DNA from: an uncultured Tepidimonas sp.
GTDB taxonomy: Bacteria > Pseudomonadota > Gammaproteobacteria > Burkholderiales > Burkholderiaceae_C
Direction of reading: 5' to 3'
Length of the DNA: 6,485 bases
Assembly (NCBI GenBank): GCA_937949455.1
Contig: CALEDU010000141.1
Coordinates: 1 to 6,485, forward strand
Of the stretch, positions 1 to 6,419 are shown piece by piece; position 1 is the stretch's first letter; each line of letters begins with the position of its first letter. The notes beneath the pieces were generated by a model. It saw nothing but the letters and a program-made list of their open reading frames with translations, searched no databases and was not told the origin of the DNA. The translations under genes were made by a program, and so were the position numbers.

Positions 1-498
1 GGGGTGCCCGCCGAGGTGAGTGCCGAGTTCGACGTGCACGCAGACAAGCCGCTGCTGCGCATCAGCCGCCGCCACCACGGCAATGTGCGCTCCAGCGTCA
101 TCACGCAGGACTTCGTGCACGGGGCCGACTATGCCTTGCTGGCCGATGCGGCCCGCACCTTCCAGGGCTTGCTGGGCGAGGGGGCCAAGGTCGTGCGCGG
201 CGAGGGCGAGCGCGCCAAGGAAGCGCCGGTGGCCGATTTCCGCTCGGCGATGCGCTGGCTGCTGGCCGAGGCCGAGCGCAGCACCAGCCGCCAGCGCTAC
301 AAAGGTTTGGGCGAGATGAACCCCGAGCAGCTCTGGGAAACCACCATGAACCCGGAGGTGCGCCGGCTGCTGCAGGTGCGCATCGAGGACGCCATCGAGG
401 CCGACAAGGTGTTTACCATGTTGATGGGGGATGAGGTCGAGCCGCGCCGTGTCTTCATCGAAACCAACGCGCTGCGGGCGTCCAACATCGATGTCTGA
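1..498 (+). CDS. gyrB: DNA gyrase subunit B, C-terminal part (5' end outside window)
   Basis: This is the last 165 residues of the ATPase/TOPRIM subunit of DNA gyrase, which introduces negative supercoils together with GyrA in the cytoplasm. The first ~95 residues match the end of the extra domain that Gram-negative GyrB carries inside TOPRIM ([16 protein letters not shown], then an acidic/basic helical stretch). TOPRIM resumes with [20 protein letters not shown], the GyrA-contacting and Mg-site-adjacent motif. The protein ends [20 protein letters not shown]...[10 protein letters not shown]. That ending, with the FIExNAL tail, fits GyrB rather than ParE. The frame is open from base 1, so the gene is only truncated by the window edge; full-length family members are about 800-870 residues. 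It is followed by a structured spacer and then an arsenic operon, which looks like accessory DNA placed next to a core gene. Confidence 0.95.
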   Translation, partial: GVPAEVSAEFDVHADKPLLRISRRHHGNVRSSVITQDFVHGADYALLADAARTFQGLLGEGAKVVRGEGERAKEAPVADFRSAMRWLLAEAERSTSRQRYKGLGEMNPEQLWETTMNPEVRRLLQVRIEDAIEADKVFTMLMGDEVEPRRVFIETNALRASNIDV

Positions 499-503
499 GC
501 GGC

Positions 504-550
504 GCTGACCTGGGACAGCGCTGCCAGACGGTGCAGCACCCGGGGTCAGC
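504..550 (+). terminator. Structured gyrB 3' spacer, possible terminator
   Basis: Six bases after the gyrB stop an outer inverted repeat GCTGACC (504-510) / GGTCAGC (544-550) encloses an inner one, GCTGC (520-524) / GCAGC (533-537). The transcript could fold into a nested hairpin. It is followed by only short T runs (557-559, 569-572), so it is not a classical intrinsic terminator. It is the only candidate structure separating gyrB from the ars promoter. Confidence 0.3.
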
Positions 551-570
551 CCTGGGTTTCCATTCAACTT

Positions 571-598
571 TTCAACATTTATTGAAATGTTCTATGAT
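571..598 (+). promoter_or_regulatory. ars promoter with ArsR-type palindromic operator
   Basis: A perfect inverted repeat AACATTT (574-580) - ATTG - AAATGTT (585-591) lies directly upstream of arsR. It sits between a plausible -10 box TATGAT (593-598) and a weak -35 TTCAAC (571-576), 16 bp apart. TTCAAC also occurs just upstream as a direct repeat (563-568). A dyad overlapping the -35/spacer region is the usual arrangement for autorepression by ArsR/SmtB proteins, which are released by As(III). Assignment to this ArsR is inferred from position. The -10 lies only 11 nt from the arsR ATG, so the predicted leader is about 4-6 nt long. Confidence 0.65.
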
Positions 599-609
599 GG
601 GCGCTTGTC

Positions 610-936
610 ATGCTGACCGAAGCCCAAACCGTCCAAGCCCTCGCCGCCCTGGCTCAGCCCGTGCGGCTGCGTGCCTTTCGCGCGTTGGTGGTGGCGGGAC
701 CCTTGGGGTTGACCCCCAGTAGCCTGGCCGAGGCGCTGGGGGCGGCGCCCAGTGCGCTGTCCTTTCACCTCAAGGAGTTGCTGCACGCCGGACTGGTGAC
801 ACAGGAGCGGCAGGGCCGACACCTGATTTACCGGGCGGCGTTCGATGCGATGCAGGCGCTGCTGTCCTATCTCACCGAAAACTGCTGCCGGGGCGATGTC
901 TGCATCGCCCCGCAGGCGCTGGCTTGCGATGGTTGA
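610..936 (+). CDS. arsR: ArsR/SmtB-family arsenite-responsive repressor
   Basis: This 108-residue winged-helix repressor is expected to bind the operator just upstream and to leave it when As(III) is bound. The N-terminal helices (residues ~3-30, ALAQPVRLRAFRAL) lead into the helix-turn-helix (~35-60, SSLAEALGAAPSALSFHLKE) and the beta wing (~62-76, GLVTQERQGRHLIYRA). The classical ELCVCDL metal box of plasmid-type ArsR is absent: the corresponding segment reads LTPSSLAEAL. Instead a C-terminal cluster ENCCRGDVC gives Cys92, Cys93 and Cys98, resembling the three-cysteine As(III) site of Acidithiobacillus ferrooxidans ArsR, with one residue less between the second and third Cys. Cys106 is a spare candidate. 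No Shine-Dalgarno precedes the ATG, which fits a leaderless start, and no better in-frame start exists. It is first gene of the arsR-(short ORF)-arsC-acr3 operon. Confidence 0.93.
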   Translation: MLTEAQTVQALAALAQPVRLRAFRALVVAGPLGLTPSSLAEALGAAPSALSFHLKELLHAGLVTQERQGRHLIYRAAFDAMQALLSYLTENCCRGDVCIAPQALACDG

Positions 937-949
937 TTTCCACCTTTCG

Positions 950-955
950 AAGGAG
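950..955 (+). promoter_or_regulatory. Strong Shine-Dalgarno for the short ORF between arsR and arsC
   Basis: AAGGAG lies 6 nt before a GTG codon at 962, which is ideal spacing. It is the main evidence that the 21-codon frame at 962-1027 is, or once was, translated. Confidence 0.5.
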
Positions 956-961
956 TCTCCC

Positions 962-1027
962 GTGAAGCGTTTCCATTCTCCGGGCCATATGGCTGCTTTT
1001 CGACCGACCGATGTCGCGTGCGCCTGA
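962..1027 (+). CDS. Short 21-codon ORF between arsR and arsC (leader peptide or gene remnant)
   Basis: A GTG-started frame beginning VKRFHSPGHM and ending VACA follows a strong AAGGAG site. Its stop codon TGA (1025-1027) overlaps the GAGGAGG Shine-Dalgarno of arsC, an arrangement that would favour translational coupling of arsC. The 21-residue product has no domain I recognise. The opening VKRFH resembles, from memory, the MKRFH start of ArsI/CadI-like glyoxalase-fold proteins often encoded between arsR and arsC, so it may be the stump left after an internal deletion. The other reading is a small functional leader peptide. Both explanations are inference. What the sequence shows directly is the good ribosome-binding site, the frame and the stop/SD overlap. 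Confidence 0.4.
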   Translation: MKRFHSPGHMAAFRPTDVACA

Positions 1028-1032
1028 GGAGG
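1026..1032 (+). promoter_or_regulatory. Shine-Dalgarno deciding the arsC start
   Basis: GAGGAGG is placed 6 nt before the ATG at 1039. An in-frame GTG at 1018 lies upstream of this site and has no ribosome-binding site of its own, so the ATG is the better start. Confidence 0.75.
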
Positions 1033-1038
1033 CAGACC

Positions 1039-1539
1039 ATGACGACACGCCCCTTGAATGTGCTGTTTTTGTGCACCCACAATTCTGCCCGCAGCATCCT
1101 GGCCGAGGCGCTGCTCAACCATCTGGGCCGTGGGCGTTTTCGGGCCTATTCGGCAGGCAGCAGCCCGCGCCCCAACCAGCAGCCCAATCCGCTGGCGCTG
1201 GCGGTGCTGCGCGAGGCGGGTATCGATACCCACGGTTTGCGCAGCAAGAGCTGGGATGAGTTTGCCCATCCTGATGCTCCTCGGATGGATTTGATCATCA
1301 CGGTTTGCGACAACGCCGCGGGTGAGGTTTGCCCCATCTGGCCTGGACACCCAGCCACGGCCCACTGGGGCTATGCCGATCCGTCTGCGGGCGATGCCCC
1401 CGACGAGGTCAAGCACGAAGCCTTTCGCCATACTCTGCAACAGATCCGGCGTCGCCTAGAGGCTTTGGTGCAACTGCCAGACGAAAAGCTCAGCCCCGCC
1501 GAGTTGCAAAACAGCGCCCGTTCTTTGGTAGGAGTCTGA
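1039..1539 (+). CDS. arsC: Arsenate reductase, LMW protein tyrosine phosphatase-like family
   Basis: This cytoplasmic enzyme reduces arsenate to arsenite through a cysteine relay, supplying the substrate of the downstream exporter. The 166 residues form one LMW-phosphatase fold. The P-loop is FLCTHNSARS with Cys12 and Arg18 (CX5R). The relay cysteines are Cys90 and Cys98 in ITVCDNAAGEVCP, and the phosphatase-type DP motif is Asp114-Pro115 (YADPS). Three cysteines in this arrangement define the disulfide-cascade reductases, as in S. aureus pI258 ArsC, rather than the E. coli R773 glutaredoxin type. The spacing between the last two Cys is 7 residues, against 6 in pI258, so whether thioredoxin or a glutathione/glutaredoxin system resolves the disulfide is open. 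The chosen ATG follows GAGGAGG. The stop lies 4 nt before acr3, so the two genes are co-transcribed. Confidence 0.94.
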   Translation: MTTRPLNVLFLCTHNSARSILAEALLNHLGRGRFRAYSAGSSPRPNQQPNPLALAVLREAGIDTHGLRSKSWDEFAHPDAPRMDLIITVCDNAAGEVCPIWPGHPATAHWGYADPSAGDAPDEVKHEAFRHTLQQIRRRLEALVQLPDEKLSPAELQNSARSLVGV

Positions 1540-1543
1540 ATCG

Positions 1544-2635
1544 ATGAGTGCCCAATGCGAAACGGCTGCCAAGCAGGCCAGTGGTTCCCCGATGAGCGTG
1601 TTCGAGCGCTACCTCACCCTGTGGGTGGCGATTTGCATCATCGTGGGCATTGTCCTCGGGCAATGGTTGCCAGGTCTGTTCCAGACCATTGGCCGCCTTG
1701 AGGTGGCGCAAGTCAATCTGCCCGTGGGGCTGCTCATTTGGGTGATGATCATCCCCATGCTGGTGAAGGTGGACTTTGGGGCCTTGGGCCAGGTGCGCCG
1801 CCATGTGCGTGGCATCGGGGTCACATTGTTCGTCAACTGGTTCGTCAAGCCATTTTCCATGGCGTTTTTGGCTTGGCTGTTCGTGCGCCAGTGGTTGGCC
1901 CCCTGGTTGCCCGCGGAGCAGATCGACAGCTATGTGGCTGGCCTGATCCTGTTGGCCGCTGCACCGTGTACGGCGATGGTATTCGTCTGGAGCCGTCTGA
2001 CCGGAGGAGACCCGCTATTTACCCTGTCGCAGGTGGCCCTCAACGACACCATCATGGTGTTTGCTTTCGCGCCCCTGGTGGCATTTTTGCTGGGGCTGTC
2101 GGCCATCACCGTGCCGTGGGACACCTTGCTCGTGTCGGTGGGGCTGTACATCGTGGTGCCCGTGCTGCTGGCCCAAGCGTGGCGGCGCCGGCTGCTGGCG
2201 AGGGGTCCGCAGGCCCTGGATGCTGCCCTGCGCCGCATGGGGCCGTGGTCGATTGCGGCTTTGTTGGCGACACTGGTGCTGCTGTTTGCCTTTCAGGGCG
2301 AGCAGATTTTGCGCCAGCCGCTCGTGATTGCCTTGTTGGCCGTGCCCATCCTTATCCAGGTGGCGTTCAACTCGTCGTTGGCCTACTGGCTGAACCGTCG
2401 GCTCGGCGAATCCCACGCCGTCGCCGGTCCGTCGGCATTGATCGGCGCGTCCAACTTCTTCGAGCTGGCCGTGGCCACTGCGATCAGCCTGTTTGGTTTC
2501 GAATCCGGTGCCGCCCTGGCCACCGTGGTGGGCGTGCTGATCGAGGTGCCGGTCATGCTGGCCGTGGTGTCCATCGTCAACCGCAGCAAGGGGTGGTACG
2601 AGTCGGGCATGCGCGGAACGCGTGAGGCGCATTGA
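1544..2635 (+). CDS. acr3: Arsenite efflux permease Acr3
   Basis: This inner-membrane exporter of As(III) belongs to the ACR3 branch of the bile/arsenite/riboflavin transporter superfamily. Its 363 residues show about ten hydrophobic segments, beginning near residues 24-44, 57-75, 91-115, 129-149 and 165-188, and the last ending near 345. The two family hallmarks are present: Cys142 in TM4 (AAAPCTAMVFVWS) and Glu307 in TM9 (GASNFFELA), equivalent to the cysteine and glutamate shown to be essential in Alkaliphilus Acr3. The conserved ALND motif (165-168) is also present. A TAGGAG site 9 nt upstream supports the ATG at 1544. The second Met, residue 17, has no ribosome-binding site, and the 16-residue soluble head is normal for the family. 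It is the last gene of the operon; the left end of a decayed insertion element begins within about 20 bp of its stop. Confidence 0.95.
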   Translation: MSAQCETAAKQASGSPMSVFERYLTLWVAICIIVGIVLGQWLPGLFQTIGRLEVAQVNLPVGLLIWVMIIPMLVKVDFGALGQVRRHVRGIGVTLFVNWFVKPFSMAFLAWLFVRQWLAPWLPAEQIDSYVAGLILLAAAPCTAMVFVWSRLTGGDPLFTLSQVALNDTIMVFAFAPLVAFLLGLSAITVPWDTLLVSVGLYIVVPVLLAQAWRRRLLARGPQALDAALRRMGPWSIAALLATLVLLFAFQGEQILRQPLVIALLAVPILIQVAFNSSLAYWLNRRLGESHAVAGPSALIGASNFFELAVATAISLFGFESGAALATVVGVLIEVPVMLAVVSIVNRSKGWYESGMRGTREAH

Positions 2636-2652
2636 CCCGGTGCGCGGCAAGC

Positions 2653-2670
2653 CCCGTCCTGAAGGACGGG
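2653..2670 (+). repeat. Left-end hairpin of the IS element
   Basis: A perfect 8-bp inverted repeat CCCGTCCT/AGGACGGG is separated by two bases; in practice it would form a 7-bp stem with a TGAA loop. It is the sub-terminal structure that a TnpA transposase would recognise in single-stranded DNA. Lying 18 bp behind the acr3 stop, it could incidentally slow transcription, but no T tract follows. Confidence 0.7.
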
Positions 2671-2703
2671 AAGGGATAGCGCGGACCAAACCCTAATTGA
2701 ACG

Positions 2704-3060
2704 ATACAACGCCTCCAAGCCTTCAAATTCGAACTGATGCCCAACGGCCCCATCAGGAGCGGCAAATGCGCCGCTTCGCTGGAGCGTGCCGCTTCGTCTA
2801 CAACAAGGCGCTGGCTTTGCACAAAGCGCGTTACGAGCAAGGCGAGAAGAAGCACGGCTACGCTGGGCTGTGCCAGCTGCTCACCGACTGGCGCAGCAAG
2901 CCGTGAGCCGGAAGGTGAAGTTCAGCCACAACGGGAGGTTCGAATTCCGCCGCCAACTGGACTACAAGCTGGCATAGCGGTGCGGTAATGCCGCCAGCAG
3001 CAGGAGCCCACCGAAGCGACTCAGGGGTGGCTCGATGCCGTATCTGAGCGCCGTAGGAAT
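2704..3060 (+). pseudogene. tnpB: tnpB remnant (RNA-guided nuclease of IS200/IS605), frameshifted and internally deleted
   Basis: Three pieces of one TnpB are visible in order. First, QRLQAFKFELMPNG (from 2707) follows an ATA where the start ATG is expected. Second, after a shift of about one base in the GGCCCC run near 2746-2751, the N-terminal domain continues as QERQMRRFAGACRFVYNKAL to LLTDWRSKP and a TGA at 2904-2906. Third, in another frame FRRQLDYKLA (ending 2974, then TAG) is the stretch that normally precedes the zinc ribbon, and QEPTEATQ (3001-3024) is the usual C-terminal tail. The long middle with the first RuvC catalytic residues, and the CxxC zinc ribbon with the last Asp region, are missing. 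The gene is therefore dead by lost start, frameshift, two stops and at least two deletions. Identification is by remembered family motifs. Confidence 0.8.
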
Positions 3061-3090
3061 CCCCAGTCTTCAGGCCGGGGAGGATGTCAA
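3053..3090 (+). ncRNA. Right-end / omega-RNA (reRNA) scaffold remnant of the TnpB element
   Basis: In intact TnpB elements the guide RNA is transcribed across the tnpB 3' end and the right-end hairpin, and the bases just outside the element act as the guide. Here the right-end motif and a hairpin of CCCC (3061-3064) with GGGG (3077-3080) survive with mismatches in the stem (AGTC against GGCC). The guide position would fall at about 3091-3110, at the start of the sbtA remnant. Expression is not shown; this is an inference from family knowledge. Confidence 0.35.
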
Positions 3091-3101
3091 AGGATGCCCG
3101 C

Positions 3102-3380
3102 ATGCAAAGCCTGCGCGACCCCGCCATCCTGTTTCTCGTCTACTGCGTGCTGGCTGGCGCGTTGCTGCTGATGGTGCTGTCGGCCAGCGCCTCGTACATC
3201 GTGGTGCCAGCCGTGTTGCGCTATGCCATCCCGGAGGCCAACCCGGCGCTGTACTTCGGGCTGAGCCTGGGGGTGACCTTCCCGTTCAACATTCTGATCG
3301 GCTACCGCTGTAGACCCAGTGGCGCGCCTGATGCGCAAGCTGTACGCGATGCGAGCGGATGGCACCGCGCCCCTGGCTGA
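3102..3380 (+). pseudogene. sbtA: SbtA-type sodium-dependent bicarbonate transporter remnant (internal deletion, frameshifted end)
   Basis: The frame starts at ATG 3102 (MQSLRDPAILFLVYCVLAGA) and looks like the first residues and half of TM1 of SbtA. It then jumps in frame to the family's C-terminal part: LSASASYIVVPAVLRYAIPE, ANPALYFGLSLGVTFPFNIL. SbtA proteins are over 300 residues with about ten membrane segments; roughly the middle two thirds is absent here. After IG (3300) the expected IPLY can be read only in another frame (CCG CTG TAG at 3305-3313), so a small indel plus a stop destroys the natural end, and the open frame runs on meaninglessly to 3380. An in-frame ATG at 3084 lies inside the right end of the IS element. 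The product cannot be a working transporter. The family assignment rests on the ASASYI...PEANP...GVTFPFN signature recalled from SbtA. Confidence 0.65.
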
Positions 3381-3687
3381 CATTGCAGGGCGACTTAGCG
3401 GCCGTGTTCGCTGGCGAGGAGGTGCAGGATTGGCAGGAGAGGGCTGGCAACCTGTTGGATAACGCTTGTAAATGGCCCCGCCCTGTGCGCGCCTTCTGAA
3501 CGGTGTCGGGAACTTTTTTTTCGGGCCGCGCTCCATCAGAGCAGGTGTGCCATGGTTTGTGTGTGTCGCGAGGCGCCGTCGATGCGGTAGTTGTCTGCGT
3601 CGGCTGGAAAACTCTCCGAGGCGGTTCTCCTCCTCCCTCCTCCATCTTGTTGCCTTGGGGAGCGTTTCGCGGCACCTTTTTATTGCG
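3381..3687. other. Gene-free stretch between the sbtA remnant and gst
   Basis: No convincing gene is seen on either strand. The frame C-terminal to the sbtA wreck (about 3322-3460, containing ARLMRKLYAMRADGTAPLAD) reads protein-like but was not recognised and may be decayed sequence. GGGAACTT followed by a run of seven further T (3508-3522) resembles the -35 of an ECF-sigma promoter, but a good -10 at proper spacing was not found. A 12-residue frame MVCVCREAPSMR (3552-3590) and a pyrimidine tract (3625-3643) are noted. There is no clear terminator for gst. Confidence 0.5.
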
Positions 3688-4311
3688 CTACATGGGTGGC
3701 AGCGTTTCTTGGAAACTGGGGCGCTGCGAAAGCCGCTCGTGTAACCGGGCCAAATTCGGGTGGATGCTGCGCCAGTCGATGGCGGGAAAGCGAAAATCCA
3801 AATACCCCAAAGCGACGCCCACCGCGATATCCGCCAGGGTCAGGTGCACTCCGTGGTAGTGTGGACGGTCGCCCAGCCCCAAGCTCATGGCCTTGAGCGC
3901 GCGCTGCGTTGCGGCCATCTGCCGATCCACCCAGGCCTGGCTGCGCTCGTGCGCCGCACGGCCGCCCCAGACCTGCTCCATGCGTGCGGCCACCGCTGCG
4001 TCGAGCAGGCCGTCGGCCAGGGCCTCCCAGGTTTTGACTTCAGCGCGCTCGCGCCCGCTGGCTGGGATCAGTTTGCCCACGGGGGAAAGCGTATCCAGAT
4101 ACTCGACGATGACGCGTGAGTCGAACACCGCCTCGCCGCCTTCCATCACCAAACAGGGGACCTTGCCCAGCGGGTTGGCGTCCGGTACCGTACTGTCGGC
4201 GGCCCAAGGGTCGGCCTGCTCGAACTGGAAGTCGAGCTTCTTCTCGGCCATGACGATGCGCACCTTGCGCACGTAGGGGCTGGTGAGGCTGCCGATGAGC
4301 TTGAGTTTCAT
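3688..4311 (-). CDS. Glutathione S-transferase, YibF-like
   Basis: This 207-residue soluble GST has an N-terminal thioredoxin-fold domain (residues 1-~80) and an all-helical C-terminal domain (~88-200). The start MKLKLIGSLTSPYVRKVRIV places Ser11 at the usual catalytic position. The cis-proline is Pro52 in LGKVPCL, the glutathione gamma-glutamyl contact is FDS (Asp64-Ser65), and the C-terminal N-capping box is T158-LA-D161. Length, the SPYVRK, NPLGKVP and EALADGLLDAA segments, and the GYLDFR stretch near 169-174 closely follow E. coli YibF, whose natural substrate is unclear; detoxification or thiol chemistry is the general family role. It is transcribed away from purB. Its ATG lies 7 nt behind a TACAAT -10 box and has no Shine-Dalgarno, so the mRNA is probably leaderless. 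Confidence 0.92.
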   Translation of the reverse strand: MKLKLIGSLTSPYVRKVRIVMAEKKLDFQFEQADPWAADSTVPDANPLGKVPCLVMEGGEAVFDSRVIVEYLDTLSPVGKLIPASGRERAEVKTWEALADGLLDAAVAARMEQVWGGRAAHERSQAWVDRQMAATQRALKAMSLGLGDRPHYHGVHLTLADIAVGVALGYLDFRFPAIDWRSIHPNLARLHERLSQRPSFQETLPPM

Positions 4312-4315
4312 GGGG

Positions 4316-5813
<1,498 letters not shown>

Positions 5814-5911
5814 CGGCACGCCGAGCCCGCCGCACCCGCGTCCTGGGGTCGCGTGGGCGTCAGGGGGCTGGATGGGTTCAGCCTGGCGCTGCGGCGGGGG
5901 CGGTGCGGGGT

Positions 5912-6340
5912 TCAGACGGAGCGCTGGGCAGCCCGCTGTTCCACCGCACGCTCGGCGTAAGCGTTGAAGCGCCAGGCGCTGTCCTCCAGTGTGATGCGGC
6001 GCCAGACGGCGCGCTTTTCGCCGGGCGTCATCGCCGGCCAGTGCGTCACCTCGTCGTGCGTGCGGCCGCAGCCCTTGCAGACCGCGTCGCCCTGGTTGGT
6101 GGAGCAGATGGCGATGCAGGGTGTATCCGGCGTGGTGTCGTACCATGCCTTCCACGCCGCCCAGGCGGCGCGCGGCATGGTGTGTTCATCGGCTTCGTCG
6201 GTGCGGTAGTAGACCATCAGCGCATAGACCTCGGCCAGCGCGCGCAGTTCGGGCCCCAGGGTCACGCCGTCGGGCGAGGGCTGGCGCGCGCGCCAGTAGT
6301 TGATCGCGGCCTCGATGTCGGTGATATGGATGCCGGCCAT
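5912..6340 (-). CDS. DUF3717-DUF1289 fusion protein, four-cysteine cluster
   Basis: This 142-residue soluble protein has no assigned function. Residues 1-~48 (IHITDIEAAINYWRARQPSP ... LAEVYALMVYYR) match DUF3717, a small domain found mainly in Burkholderiales. Residues ~72-120 (PCIAICSTNQGDAVCKGCGR, then THDEVTHWPAMTPGEKRAVW) match DUF1289. Cys75, Cys79, Cys88 and Cys91 (CX3C-X8-CX2C) are arranged like a zinc or Fe-S site, which is usual for DUF1289. The two are linked by a Trp/Ala-rich helix (59-67), and the tail (121-142) is charged and Ala-rich. The gene converges on purB with a 98-bp gap. It has no clear Shine-Dalgarno; a TAATAT hexamer on the - strand (6399-6394) is a possible -10, which would leave a leader of about 45 nt. 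The domain identification is from memory of these families. Confidence 0.85.
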   Translation of the reverse strand: MAGIHITDIEAAINYWRARQPSPDGVTLGPELRALAEVYALMVYYRTDEADEHTMPRAAWAAWKAWYDTTPDTPCIAICSTNQGDAVCKGCGRTHDEVTHWPAMTPGEKRAVWRRITLEDSAWRFNAYAERAVEQRAAQRSV

Positions 6341-6393
6341 GCGTATGTGCGGGGTGAATGCGAGAACAGGGCTTACCCGAAATCGGGATGCCG

Positions 6394-6399
6394 ATATTA
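6394..6399 (-). promoter_or_regulatory. Possible -10 box for the DUF3717-DUF1289 gene
   Basis: TAATAT on the minus strand is the best AT-rich hexamer in the 79-bp gap upstream of the gene. No clear -35 was identified. A short dyad CCCGA-AA-TCGGG (6376-6387) lies just downstream of it and would fall in the leader. Confidence 0.25.
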
Positions 6400-6419
6400 G
6401 CCGTGCTGGCGTGCACTCG

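Larger units (their letters stand above)
2645..3090 (+). mobile_element. Degenerate IS200/IS605-family (IS1341-like, TnpB-only) element
   Basis: The left end carries a hairpin CCCGTCCT-GA-AGGACGGG (2653-2670). The right end at 3053-3090 (GTAGGAATCCCC ... CGGGGAGGATGTCAA) matches, from memory, the common right-end motif of TnpB-only elements, with its CCCC/CGGGG hairpin at about 3061-3080. Between them lie out-of-frame fragments of tnpB. No tnpA transposase is present. An intact relative should be well over 1 kb, whereas this copy is about 0.45 kb, so it has lost most of its interior and cannot move on its own. The exact boundaries are uncertain by several bases, because this family makes no target duplication and has no terminal inverted repeats. 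Confidence 0.8.

Noticed and set aside
1018..1038. Upstream GTG start for arsC adding seven residues
   Set aside because: It lies ahead of the GAGGAGG site, which is correctly spaced only for the ATG at 1039, and LMW-type ArsC proteins begin just before the beta strand leading to the P-loop.
592..1440. 282-codon minus-strand frame across arsR and arsC
   Set aside because: It is opposite two genes with clear motifs and ribosome sites, has no recognisable domain, and shows shadow-like composition.
1738..2625. 295-codon second + frame inside acr3
   Set aside because: It overlaps acr3 throughout in another frame, is rich in Gly/Arg/Ala, and lacks membrane segments or motifs.
3508..3540. ECF-sigma-like promoter (GGGAACTT plus T run, with ATCAGA downstream)
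   Set aside because: The distance to the possible -10 is about 20 bp, longer than usual for this promoter class, and no same-strand gene follows before the antisense gst.
3552..3590. Tiny cysteine-containing frame MVCVCREAPSMR as a leader peptide
   Set aside because: It has only a weak AGGTG upstream and no same-strand gene downstream to regulate; chance is the simpler explanation.
3625..3643. Pyrimidine tract (CTCCTCC repeats)
   Set aside because: On the minus strand it resembles repeated Shine-Dalgarno sequences, but no start codon with a plausible gene follows at suitable spacing.
5814..5911. Terminator between convergent purB and the DUF3717-DUF1289 gene
   Set aside because: Only an imperfect, bulged CCCGCG/CGCGTGGG pairing was found and no T tract on either strand, so no terminator is called.
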